DNA of 64,000 bases from Apiosordaria backusii (taxonomy: Eukaryota; Ascomycota; Sordariomycetes; Sordariales; Lasiosphaeriaceae): NCBI GenBank assembly GCA_030549205.1, contig JAUKTV010000019.1, positions 326,602 through 390,601 on the forward strand, in the 5' to 3' direction. Position numbers and translations under genes: made by a program. Positions 32,494 through 43,293 of the stretch are shown piece by piece. Below the pieces are notes generated by a model, which saw only the letters and a program-made list of their open reading frames with translations, was not told the DNA's origin and did no database searches. Position 1 is the first letter of the stretch; each line of letters begins with the position of its first letter.

Positions 32494-34203
32494 TACCTAC
32501 AACCCCGATGCCGTTCCTTTCAACCAGGCTGGCGGTGTTGATATGGCTTATGCTCTTTAGACCACCATCTACGGTTAGGATTATCCCTAGCAATACTATA
32601 AGCCTGCCTTTTATAATCAGTAAGTAGCTAACTAAACTGCTTATTCTAACTAAAGATACAAGCCCTACTTTAGACAGCCCTAACAATAGATCATCTAACT
32701 ATCCTAATAGGGATATAAAATATAAAGTCCTTAAACTATTTAAGGTCTAGTTATATATTAAAAAAAGTTAACTACTAATTAGTAGGTTATTTAATTAATT
32801 TATTATAAAGTTAAGAAATTGATTTTCTTTATTTTTTTCTTTTTCTTTCTTTTTTCTTTTAATAAAAATAAATACTATTTAACGTAAATAAATATATAAA
32901 TTTTAAAACAGTATATAATGATATATATATATATATATATATAGGTATTAAGTATTTTATAATATACCTATAATAATAAATATTTAAAACCTTATTACTT
33001 TCTTTTATTTTAATATATTTTTTATCGATAAAAAGTCAAGTTAAAAGAAAATTAGGCATTAATATTAAAGTATTTAAATATTAAATCTTAATATAGCTGA
33101 TTATTAATAAAATTACTTATTTAAAAAAATATATATATCTATTCTATTCCTAATATCTTAATATTATTCTTTTATTTATAAAAAATAAGTAACAATTAAA
33201 AATAAACACTATTAAAAAACTAAAATACTTAATAGCTATTACTAAACCTTTATAGGATTATTTTATCCTTTTATCTTAAAATTTAATAACTATTTATTAT
33301 AAATCTTTATATATAGATTACTCCTTTCTTTTTAGCTAATACCCCCTTTCTCTCTTCCTTTTTACTTTTCTTTTATTATAATACAACTCCTTTTAAATAC
33401 TATTACTATTATTTTAAATATTATTTCCTTTCTTTACCTTTACTTTCCTTTTCCTTTATAATTATAAACTTAAAAATAATAATATTATTATCCCCTCTTT
33501 TTATAAGTTTAAATCCTATTTACTTATCTTCTATTACTTTAAATTATACCGTTAACCCTTTAAGTTTAAATAAAAAATAACTTTTTATTATATTTACCCT
33601 AACCCTTTCCTTTATTTAACTTATTTATAAGCTCTTCAATACTTTTATAAAGTTTATTAACTTTATAATTAAGGTTTTAAATTTAAAATAAATAATTATA
33701 TTTTATATTACTATTATAATAATAAAGAAAATATATAATACCGGTAAATTTAACAGTAAATATACCCTTTTAATAGAAAGTTCTTTTATTTATAAAATTA
33801 AAATTAACTTCTACTATTATTAAAAAGAAAAGGAAAAAAAAAAAAAAGGGAGGTTGTAAATACTTTAATAGAAAAGGTAATAAAATTCTTTAAATTAAAG
33901 ACAGTTTAATTATTTAATCTGTTTATATTAGACTTAAAGAAAATAAAAAGGTAAGTAAAGGTTAAATTAATAAAAAGAGATTAGAAGCCCTTTATATTAA
34001 CTTTAATTAAAATAGAAAAGGCTATTAACTATATAAAAATAAAGGTTAGGTTTTAAAGGTAATTAAATAGAACTATTATTAGTAAAGTAATAACTTTTTT
34101 TAAATTAAAGGATATTAAAACCGTTTTAATAATTAGTTATAAATTTAGTTTTTTTATTATAAATACTATCTTTACTGTTAACTTATAATTGCTTTATTTT
34201 AAA
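32494..34203. repeat. AT-rich, stop-saturated block 2 (RIP-like), splitting the MFS pseudogene
   Basis: Starts with a moderately mutated 150-bp stretch and becomes strongly AT-rich from about 32700 to 34190. It holds an (AT)n run at 32921-32943 and a poly-A tract near 33830. No frames, no delimiting repeats found. It replaces the central part of the transporter gene, through insertion or heavy mutation or both. Confidence 0.75.
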
Positions 34204-34437
34204 ATAAAAGAGGAACAACAGGTTGCTTTGCTCAAGTCTTTCCAGGCTCTGCAGACATTGCCCGTGGATCAGCAGCAACACATAAGGGGGGTGTATGCGA
34301 ACGGGTATACTCAGCAGATGCGGGCAATGCTATACTTTTGTCTTGCAGCCGTTGTGTCGCTTGTATTGTTAGCGGAAAGACACCCCCGTAAGCTCCAGAC
34401 TACTGAGGATGGAGAGTTAGCTGGCCCAGCGGAGTGA
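34204..34437 (+). pseudogene. DHA2-type MFS transporter, C-terminal fragment
   Basis: The frame gives LLKSFQALQTLPVDQQQHIRGVYANGYTQQM followed by a single membrane segment MLYFCLAAVVSLVLLAE and a short tail. This corresponds to the last loop and last transmembrane helix of 14-TM MFS transporters. It is in the same orientation as the fragment at 31260-32493 and is probably its original 3' end. It carries no stops until its natural TGA. Confidence 0.7.
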
Positions 34438-34571
34438 AGCTCTTATGAGATGAGACAGTTACAGAAGCTCGGTGAACATGGAAATGGTTTGGCGCATCCC
34501 TGCAAATGCAAAAGGCCAGGTTTTGCTTTCTCTACCTTACTAACCCTGTTCATAAGAAAGTATCTCAGAAT

Positions 34572-36455
34572 CTAAATGCGTAACACTCGCGCGTTGCCCT
34601 CAACATAATCCTTGACAGCCGCTTCCGCAGGGTTAGTGGCTTTTTCAATCTGAGAAACCACTTCTTTTGCGTTCTTTGTTTCTGCTTTGGCAGTTCGGGT
34701 AGCTTCCTCAGCCTTGCGAGCCGCCTCTTTAGCAATACCAGCTGCCCTCGTTGCCTCTTCAATGATGGCCCGTATTCCTGCATCCGTGAGAACACCCTCC
34801 AAGTTGGGCTCATTTTCGCTGGCGAGAACAAAAGGATCCCAGTCACTCGGCTCCTCTTCCTCCTCTGGAGGCTGTGGGACCCATAGGTGATGGAGGTCGG
34901 CCGGAGCCGGTTCGCCGTTTGCAAGAAGAAATTTCACCTTTGCTCGTGCGGGAGAGGTTGTCGGCGGTCGGTACCACTTGACAACTGGGTTGTTACGCGT
35001 TCCATCGGTTTCCCCTCGATGCCAGAACTCATCTGACTCAAAATCCACTCTTTTGTTTTCCAACACTTTACTGAAGGTGGTTGGAATGTCGATTTGGTTG
35101 GTCACGCCAGGGACAAGGGCCTCCATCCAGTTGACAGAGACTAAAGACGACTCGTCGGGCCCAGATTCGTCCGTCCGATTGCGTTTGGGTGTTCTTGGGT
35201 CTTCTGTTGGCTCCTCGTTTCTCCTTTTCCTTGACTGGTCCGGTTGGTGCTCTTGGTTGCTGCTCCCATTCTCTGGCCCTGCCATGCCCCCACGTAATCC
35301 AAGGCTATCATCTTCATCCTCCACCAGTTCTTCATCTTCTTCTCCAGTATTGGTTTGGTCGACATCCAGGGGCGGATCCGTGTAATCTGGATCTCCATAC
35401 GTGTCAGGGAATAGCTTCTCCAGTCGGTTAGTAAAGAAATCGTCCATAATATCTCGGTATTGCCCCTCGTCGCCATCAAGCTCAGCCAAGTCAGAGGTGC
35501 CCCAGTGGTTGATGCTGATCAGCTTGTTTACTAGAGCTCTAGCCTCGTCCAGATCGGTGGGGGGCGTCTGCAACTTGTGCGTGATCTTCTCATACAATAA
35601 GATATATGCCAAAGTCACGTCGTACATTGCGTTCATGGACGTGATTGGGAGGCAGTGACTGAAGGAGCGAAACCACAGCTCGTCTGTGTCTTCGTCGATC
35701 ACGATGTCGTTTTCCTCCAAGTTCATCGAGACGAGCCCGTACTTGAGGTTCAGGAGCTCAATGCCTTCGAGTAGCTGCTTTAGGTGAGCCAGCTTGAAGG
35801 GCCGCTTTTTTCTGGCTGATGAAAATGTGTAGATGTTGGGGCCCCTTGATGGATGCGTTAGGTAACCCACCATAACACCATCTTCCAGGACAGATGCGCG
35901 GTATCGTCCGAGAGTCCTATCATTGGGGTCGAGTTGAGCAAGAACGTAATGATTGCGGATACGGTCGACGATGAGATATGGGGTGCAGTAGTAGAAAAAG
36001 TCGGCCTCGACATGACCATCCGAGTTGTCCCAATAAGCAACCCGATCAACTTGATGCGGCCTCCGGACTAACTCCAGGAGCCGGCCGCGATTAACAACTT
36101 TTGGCCCCTCTGGAAGCTGAAGCTCTTGGGCGGTGAGATAGCAAGGGTGGATATCGACCATAGATTCGGCGTCGTTGCGAGATGTAAAGAGTTTTCCGTC
36201 CCAATCCACACGGAAAGATCGGCGATCGGGAGGGAGGGTATCACAAATATCGGGCAACCACTTTTTGGCGTATTCATAGAACGTTTTCTCCGATTCAATG
36301 CGGCGCACATGGTTGTCAGGGATTTTAGGCACCGTCTCGGGGACAATATCCATGGACATGTACTGTCGGCGTTCCTGGTCGAAAAAGACACATCTCCAGA
36401 CTGTCTCCTCCCATTCTTCGTCTACATATAAGAACCGCTTGTGTTTCGGAATCAT
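34572..36455 (-). CDS. Large single-exon protein with a degenerate kinase-like domain
   Basis: 627 aa from ATG 36455, no introns needed. Residues about 200-330 resemble the C-lobe of fungal kinase-like proteins: LKQLLEGIELLNLKYGLVSMNLEENDIVIDEDTDELWFRSF. Where active kinases have H-R-D and D-F-G, this has S-M-N and R-S-F, so phosphotransfer is unlikely. An acidic linker (EEDEELVEDEDD) and a basic patch (SRKRRNEE, PKRNR), a possible nuclear localisation signal, follow. The C-terminal 75 residues form a predicted Ala/Glu/Lys-rich coiled coil (IIEEATRAAGIAKEAARKAEEATRTA). The kinase assignment rests on this pattern only and is inference. Proteins of this type are common and lineage-specific in Sordariomycetes. 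The frame is intact although the gene lies next to AT block 2. Confidence 0.6.
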   Translation of the reverse strand: MIPKHKRFLYVDEEWEETVWRCVFFDQERRQYMSMDIVPETVPKIPDNHVRRIESEKTFYEYAKKWLPDICDTLPPDRRSFRVDWDGKLFTSRNDAESMVDIHPCYLTAQELQLPEGPKVVNRGRLLELVRRPHQVDRVAYWDNSDGHVEADFFYYCTPYLIVDRIRNHYVLAQLDPNDRTLGRYRASVLEDGVMVGYLTHPSRGPNIYTFSSARKKRPFKLAHLKQLLEGIELLNLKYGLVSMNLEENDIVIDEDTDELWFRSFSHCLPITSMNAMYDVTLAYILLYEKITHKLQTPPTDLDEARALVNKLISINHWGTSDLAELDGDEGQYRDIMDDFFTNRLEKLFPDTYGDPDYTDPPLDVDQTNTGEEDEELVEDEDDSLGLRGGMAGPENGSSNQEHQPDQSRKRRNEEPTEDPRTPKRNRTDESGPDESSLVSVNWMEALVPGVTNQIDIPTTFSKVLENKRVDFESDEFWHRGETDGTRNNPVVKWYRPPTTSPARAKVKFLLANGEPAPADLHHLWVPQPPEEEEEPSDWDPFVLASENEPNLEGVLTDAGIRAIIEEATRAAGIAKEAARKAEEATRTAKAETKNAKEVVSQIEKATNPAEAAVKDYVEGNARVLRI

Positions 36456-37756
36456 GATGCCTACTCTTCTGCTTTATTTATTGTTGATGGAAATTTGATG
36501 CGACCAGTGATTAGAAGTTTGTGTGTGAAAGCGTCCGGGGACGTTCAACCACTATGAGTCGTAATAAGGAACTGGAGTAATGACCACTTATAATCGTGTC
36601 TTTATTGACCTTCCCTGCCACCATGCTTCAAACTGATGTTATATAACAGTTAACATATTCAGGGTGACAAAGGAGCCAAGATCCTAATCCGGAGGTTGAT
36701 CTTTCCCTCTCCACTCCAAGCGGCACACAAAGGCAATGTTGCCTTAGTCAACCATCGCAGCTTCCTTTTTCAACCATCAAAACAATGGAGCTATTAAACC
36801 CACTGTTAGCCGAGCTTATTCTTCTGCTGTTAAAACGGATCTCTCGACTACTCTCTGTCTCGAAGGTAGCTGTTTGCCATTGTTGTGTATTGCCCGTGTC
36901 TGCTGCCGGTCTCTGCCACTGCCGATTGTCGCTTACTTAATCAATCGGTTTCTGCGTGTGGGTGCCGAGTGCTGCGGGCGAACTGCTCGACACTTGAAAG
37001 TTGCTGCCACAATTGTTCTGCGGGTGGGTTGCAAGGAGGGTACTTGTTGGCGCTTTGAGTTGCTGTCACCTCACCGGCTACGCTGGGCTACGTGTCGTGC
37101 ATATCTTGTTGAATTTACCGAGGCTGAGGTCTCGTTAGGGTCCAGGTTACTGCTTCCGTCACTGCAACGCTCCTTATCTGCCAGTTGCCGTCGCTATTGC
37201 TCTTTCATACTACCTTAGTCAACGTCGGAACCAGTGTAGCTGCTTTCACTGCCACCCGTGGTGACCACGGGATGTTGCTGTCGCCAGCCAACCCAAGCAG
37301 GGCAGCAAGATGTGACAGTCTCCAATTCAGACATTTGGCCTGTGCCTGCCCTCAACCCATGTTGAAGCTATTGCATTCCAGAAACCCATTCCCATTCCAC
37401 ACAGCAAAGCAAGAAGTACTTGCAAAGTTAAACTTCGCATAAACACAAATGGAAATTCCGCAGCCAAGCAATTTGCTACTCTTGCATCCACATCTGCAGC
37501 TCGATACCTTACCAGACATCACGATGGTGTTCTGCACATTGCATCAATCCACAGCAACCAACTGTTGCGATTTCATGCAACCGCAAAAGTAACGGATATT
37601 GTACCAATGTCAAATTCTCTGAAAGCCACTTGTATTTGTATGTTTATCTTTGCGTTACTCGTTACATATAATCAATCTGTTTTTTTCTCAATCATCTCGG
37701 GCAAAAAGAAAAACACACGCCCATCCGCAATACAACCCCATGATTTTCGACCACGA
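36456..37756. other. Intergenic stretch without a supportable gene
   Basis: About 1.3 kb. The ORF at 36874-37218 is Cys/Arg/Leu-rich with no conserved pattern. Nothing else is seen. Confidence 0.4.
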
Positions 37757-39521
37757 TCAAGCAATCACCCCTTCGAAAAAGAACGGCAGCTGCACATTCT
37801 GCTCAGCATCAAACGGCAGCTGAACATTCTGACCAGCATCAAACTGACCAGCATCAAACGGGAGCTGCACATTCTGACCAACATCAAACGCCATTAGCTG
37901 CGGGAATGCATCTGGTGCCATGTATTCCAGTTGCTGCTCCCCATACACCATTGGCACATAGGGATCTCCCAACAGCGGGACATAGAGATCTCCCAACACC
38001 GGCACATGAGGATCTCCCAACAGCAGCATATAGGGATCTCCCAACAGCGGCGCCGCAACATCAACAACATTCAACACTGGCTCAACGGGCTCCTGCCGTG
38101 GCTCCTGCCCATTGTCAATAAAATACTCCCCCTCCCTGGCAGGAAGCTGAATCATCTCCATCGGCAGCGAAATAGCAGGCAGCGTCACTACGCTGCTGCT
38201 AGTAGCCGGTGCAGGGACCCCATGCCCAGATTCCGGCGCGGGACCAGCGGGAACCTCAAGTGGCACCTCGGGCACGTAACCCGAGGGGACCACCGATCCG
38301 GCAAACTGCGGATCGGGCGCCAGGTTGGTCATGTTGGGGGGCAGCTCGATGTCAAAGTCGTTGGCGGTGGGCTTGTACACGATGCTCCTCTTGCGGTATC
38401 TGGGCCGGAGGGTTTTGGACGGCCAGATGTTGATGATGGTGTGGCTGTCTGTTGTTGTCATGATCATGTTAGCTGGGTGACTCGTGAACAGTGGAGAAGG
38501 TTAACTAACCAATTTTACCAGCCTTGAGCGATTCCTCCGCTTTGGCAACATGGAAGATCTCATCCACAATAGGCCTCTTCCGCACGCTTTGGGACGCTTC
38601 ATGGAAGAAACTCCAGAACTGCAGCATGGCTTTTTCTTCGAGCGTCGCCATAGTGAGCTTAACCTTCTGAATATGGGGGTGCTGCCGGGCGTGTGGCTCT
38701 GCGATTAACCTCAGGAGATGAATCAGGAGATAAATCCGCGCTTTGTGATGAAATAAGTTAGCAGTGGCCCAATACAACCAACTCTGCAAGGGACAACCGA
38801 CGTTTCTTGGGGATAAAGGAGGGATCTTTATGGCATATGCTTTCAATCCCTTTAGATCGGCATGGCTTCGGCCACCAAGGCGGAGATGGCCCATTGTAGG
38901 GGTAACGGTCCCGCTTCTTTGGGCAGATGATCTTGATCAGAATCCTCGTCAAAAATATACACCCCCTCTGCTCCAAGAGTGCAAAACGTTTACTGTAGAA
39001 TTCGTACACAGCGTCCCGGTCTCCAATTCTGAGCTTTTTTGTTTTGATTACCGGCTGCGGTTGGAGCTGGGTCGAGGTTGGCGGTGGCATCGGGGGTGTC
39101 AGCGGCAACGGTAGCGGCGGCGGGGACGGCATCAACATTGTTGGTTCGACGACATCCTGACCTGTCAAAGTCGGGAAACCCGGTGCGAATGGAGAACCAA
39201 TCATGGACGGATCTATGATTGGTATCATGGCGGTGGTGTTGCCGAGGCCGATCGATTCTACGAGGTTCATGTTAGCGTTTGTCAGGATAGCTCGGGGCCA
39301 GGGAGTACTTGTTAACCTTGGAGATAGACGTCACTTCCATCTGTTGGACCTAGCAGTTGATGATCCAGAAACCCGGGATGGGCAAAAGATGGAATCGTCA
39401 AGGCATATGCCAGGTTCGGGTATTCAGTTGGCATAGGAAGCAACTCATCATCACCAAGCATGGTGTTCGGCATCATCATGGCTGGTCCAGCCAGTGCCCC
39501 CGGAAACTCCATGCCGTTCAT
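37757..39521 (-). CDS. YDR124W-like helical bundle (DUF2841-type) protein with C-terminal repeats
   Basis: Four exons: 39521-39317, 39257-38802, 38740-38519 and 38448-37757, giving 524 aa. The introns are 59, 61 and 70 nt, with CTAAC branches and TAG, AAG and CAG acceptors; all junctions keep frame. The domain lies at about residues 125-270: RDAVYEFYSKRFALLEQRGC, IKIICPKKRDRYPYNGPSPPWWP, then PKKPRIYLLIHLLRL. The YPYNG-x-PPWWP signature is that of the YDR124W/AFUB_079030 family, linked in Aspergillus to a subtelomeric biofilm-associated cluster; molecular function unknown. The last exon encodes two repeat arrays, LLGDPYVP units and FDAGQNVQLP units. The N-terminus is Met/Pro-rich and disordered. 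Confidence 0.78.
37790..37890. repeat. Coding minisatellite encoding FDAGQNVQLP units
   Basis: Several copies of CATCAAA-GGCAGCTGAACATTCTG-type units on the plus strand, encoding repeated FDAGQNVQLP on the minus strand. The units are unequal, one being shortened to FDAGQ. Confidence 0.7.
37950..38055. repeat. 30-bp coding minisatellite encoding LLGDPYVP units
   Basis: Four units with the shared core GGATCTCCCAACA or GAGATCTCCCAACA on the plus strand, encoding LLGDPYVP-like repeats on the minus strand. Confidence 0.75.
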
Positions 39522-41259
39522 TCTGTCAGCTTTTGGGCGTATTCTGTTGATCTGGTGAGTGGCAAAGACAACTTGAAAAGTTGGGAAAGGACAAAGATGG
39601 GAATCAAGCTGGACCTTGAAAATGGGAAAACTACATGGCAGTGGAGAAAACATGCTCATCGAGATCTCCTACGAGGCCGGTCATGTTGGAGGGTTCGCAA
39701 CACGGCGGCGGCTGCATGTGCTGCAGGGCTTGCATCTTTCACGACCAGTGCCATTGGACATGTCGTTATCACAAACATAACAGAGGCAAGCCAGCTGCAA
39801 GACGGCAGAGTAGCAGCAGTTTTCCTGCATGTTTCAACGATTTAGGAAAAGGAATTTGTGGAAAGTGACCCCAAAGGGAATTGCGGCACGGATGGTGCTC
39901 CCGTGTTTGTCAAAGCTGAGTTCCTGGTTAACAAGGATTCCCAAGTGGTTGTTGTCTGGATCCCATTCATAGTGCGCTCTTGGGACAGTATCCCCCTTGC
40001 GTTAGTCACGACGACATCAAGCAAGCATTCTCATCGGATAGGCAAGAGTTGACAGATAATTGTTACTGCTAGCCGTTTCCAGCCCAATCAGGTCGACTAG
40101 CAAGGAGAGACTTATGCAGGGTGGTCTGTCCCGAGCTGCTATTGGGCTGAGCGGGTACAGTCCTCGGCCCAATGTGATCCCGGAAATATGACCTGTCAGA
40201 AATTGACGATTGTTTGCCAGAGCACTTCCCAGTGTTGAGGTAGTGGGGCATTGGGAAGTCAGCTCGCCACAATGTGCTTGGATCAAGGGGGGAAGAGTGT
40301 CTGTAAAATCATTGGCCGTCATTTGAATCAAATGCAAGTGTTTGTTTGAGTCTAGGGCCATTCCGTCCGTGTCCAAGTCCTATACATCACGCCGATCGGT
40401 CTTGGAGTGGGAACTGCCACCGGCATGCAGAACGCCAATAGCGCTCACAACTCCTCTCTAAATCGACCCCTGGTGGTACAAACAAAGGCTGCAAGCATGA
40501 TGGGATTGGCACTGAAAAATTTTGCGAGGAGCGGGGGTCTCAACCAGTGCGAACTTGGGGGCTGGTCGATTGTTGATTCAGCCAGAGTGAGTAAGCAAGG
40601 GCTATGTAAGGTAACTTGTCGGTGTAAGGGTCAACGGTAACCGATAAGTTGTGTGAGAATTATGAATATCTTTCAGGAAGAAACTGCGACTTTGGCCGGG
40701 CCAAGTTTTTGCGGTAATTGTGCCTAGGTTATTTGGGCATTGATGCTGGGCGGTGATAGTGCATATTAAGTCTGAGGGTTTTGGCCAGCATGGATCATGT
40801 TTGTTTCCAGGTTCCAGGTTTTCTTTCGCATGTCTCATGGGGGGGGGCTGTTGAGGGGTTGATGGAGCTGATCACAAAGGATTGTTGATGATCCACAGGA
40901 CCACGACTGGAACTTACACATCAATTAGTAGCTAATCCTCTTGGTCTTGTCAAAGCATAATTGACAGATCTATCAGGGGTTGTTTCTCTCTTCGTTAGAG
41001 AAGTTTTCGATGATGTTCAACTGTGGCATAAGGTAGGTATGCAAGCGGGCATCGAGTTTCAAAAGTTGGTGAGCCTCACCAGCTGTCACCATCCGTCGGC
41101 CAGCTGGATTGCCTGCTCAGAGGATGGGGAGGAGCGGCTGAGATGGGTGCAGCGGACTTGCCCTCGGGAGATCGCAAGTCTGCCCGTGCTTGAGGATCGT
41201 TTTTGATCAACTTTTGCAAGTTGCAAGTAATCGTCGAGAGTCGATGATCAAGCGTCATA
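39522..41259. other. Intergenic stretch without a supportable gene
   Basis: About 1.7 kb between the divergent YDR124W-like and HET genes. Short ORFs such as 39357-39845 and 40407-40640 lack domains or splice links. Confidence 0.4.
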
Positions 41260-42585
41260 ATGTCTGCCAAAAAGCCCTTCAGCTATCCTTCGCGTCTGCC
41301 TCCAGGCGAAATCCGGCTCCTCTCACTCGTCCCCTCATCAACAACGCTCAGCTTCCGGCTCATCACAACCCCACTTTTCTCTCCAGTGCCGTATATCGCC
41401 CTCTCTTACGTCTGGGGAACGCCCAGAACTAGCTCTGACGCTTCTGCACCCACAATACTGGTTGACGGCCAATCTTTTATCGTCACCCCAAATCTCCACT
41501 CAGCGCTCACCTCACTCTTGACCCCGGAACTTGGATCTGGTCTATCAATATGGGTCGACGCGGTCTGCATCAACCAGATGGACGACGTCGAAAAGATAGG
41601 GCAGATCAAGCGCATGGACCAGGTTTACCGCAATTCTGAAAGGGTGATTGTCTACCTTGGCGACAGTCCCGATTCTGAAACTGCACGAGCGGTGCAACAG
41701 CTGAGGCGGATAGGGAAGAAGGTGTGGGAAGCTGATGCATTCACTCTCCGAGAGCCGGATATGCAGCATTGGCCTAACTTCGAGCACCTTGAGGATCAGC
41801 CTGAAGAAAGAAGAAGGCGGGTTGCCATCCGGGACAAGATATTCAAGATGATTAAGCAGGAGAGGGGTGGAGTGGTGCTGTCACGACCCAGAATTCCTGC
41901 TTCGGCAGCGCTGGATTTGTTCCATCGGCCTTGGTTTGGACGTGCTTGGATCGTTCAGGAGATCGTCATAGCTCCTGTCCATAACCGGGGCAATAGGGGT
42001 TATGTGTTTGCCGTTGGGGCTGAGAGAATCAAGTGGGAATATCTCTGGGCTGCACATCTATTCTTATGTCTATGGTTTATCACAGAGGCAAAGGCCATTG
42101 GAGAAGCAAAGACTTACGTAGGGAAGCTGATTGCGTTTGGAGTGTATGTCAAAAGAACTGGTATGTTGCCAAGAGCCTTCAGTGCCAGGGCAGCACAGAC
42201 GTTGGGATTAAGGAAGAAATATCTGCAGGGAGATCTAGGCCTCCGCTTGAAGGATTTGCTCTTACAACTATATGTCGGAGACTCTGGAGGTCTGCTAGGG
42301 TGCAGAGATCCTGAAGACAAGGTCAGGGCGCTCAGAGGCATGGCCAGCGACGGAGAGCTGCTGGACAAGTTCATGACACCAGGAGCGACATGGGAGGACA
42401 TCTATATCTCGTTGGCCTCGCGCTTTTATCAAGAAGGTGACCTTAGCTTTCTCAGTATCTGCCGGCAGCGCAGTCCTAGACTACCATCATGGGTCCCAGA
42501 TTGGTCACAGCAGCAACGCCCGCCTTGGTTAGGTTACAGTACTGACAGCGGCACACAACTCTACAACGCTGGTCGGGGTACTTAA
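41260..42585 (+). pseudogene. HET-domain (heterokaryon incompatibility) gene, truncated by a premature stop
   Basis: The frame of 441 aa starts MSAKKPFSYPSRLPP. HET hallmarks are IALSYVWG (residues about 46-53), LSIWVDAVCINQMDDVEKIGQIKRMDQVY, SERVIVYLGDS, then RPWFGRAWIVQEIV and LPSWVPDWS. HET proteins mediate non-self recognition at hyphal fusion and can trigger cell death when activated. A TAA at 42583-42585 is followed in the same frame by EVLADSKDGCILILKGYIVDTI, which is the expected next part of HET proteins, ended by a further TAA. The C-terminal third beyond about 42660 is lost in AT-enriched, stop-containing sequence. The HET domain itself is complete, so a truncated product might still be made. 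Confidence 0.8.
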
Positions 42586-43293
42586 ACGGAAGTGCTTGCT
42601 GATAGTAAGGATGGCTGTATACTTATCCTTAAAGGCTACATTGTCGATACAATTTAAGATGTCGGATCTCTATAGACCGCTGATCTTACCGAGGATTTCA
42701 ACTAGGACTCGGCTTGGCTATATATTGATAACATTGACCGATTTCTTTCTTTCAGTTAACACTATACGGCTTAAGAAAAAGCAGTAGCTAGGTAGTGTAT
42801 AGTGACTGCCGATAAGGAAGTAAATGATATGATGTAATAAAGGCAGGCTACTTATGTTTTCTAAGAAGCCTTTACGAAACTGGAAAAGGCAGTAAGGTCT
42901 TATAACCTAGGAGAGGGATTGTTTGAGGCTTGGTATATAACTTACCGTAATATACTTATGTTGCTGTATAGAAGTCAGACTTGCATTTTTAATAAAGGGT
43001 TTGTTGGATTGTGTTTGGGGATGGCTAATATGGAAGATACGATCTTATTCACTGCAGATTACGGCCGTGGTGTCCTGTAGATGGCTCGTTATCGTATGGA
43101 CACTTTGGGAAGGTGATTGGGAGTCGTAATCAATACACGACTCGGGATGTGATCAAATCTGGCCGTCCGAAGGTATAAGAATGCCAGTAGCTCCCCGCAA
43201 ATACGTCATGCTCGACCATCACTTTCCCATAATGTGCCATAACTCCATCTATGGCTCGGATCACCTAGTTTACTAGCCACACTACATTTCAAC
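42586..43293. other. Decayed 3' remnant of the HET gene and spacer
   Basis: 42586-42660 is still readable as HET sequence in frame. From about 42660 to 43170 the sequence has RIP-like TAA/TAG codons. A normal promoter-like stretch follows before ATG 43294. Confidence 0.5.

Noticed and set aside
34189..34437. Independent small membrane protein gene
   Set aside because: Its sequence matches the last loop and helix of DHA2 MFS transporters, so it is treated as a fragment of the split gene.
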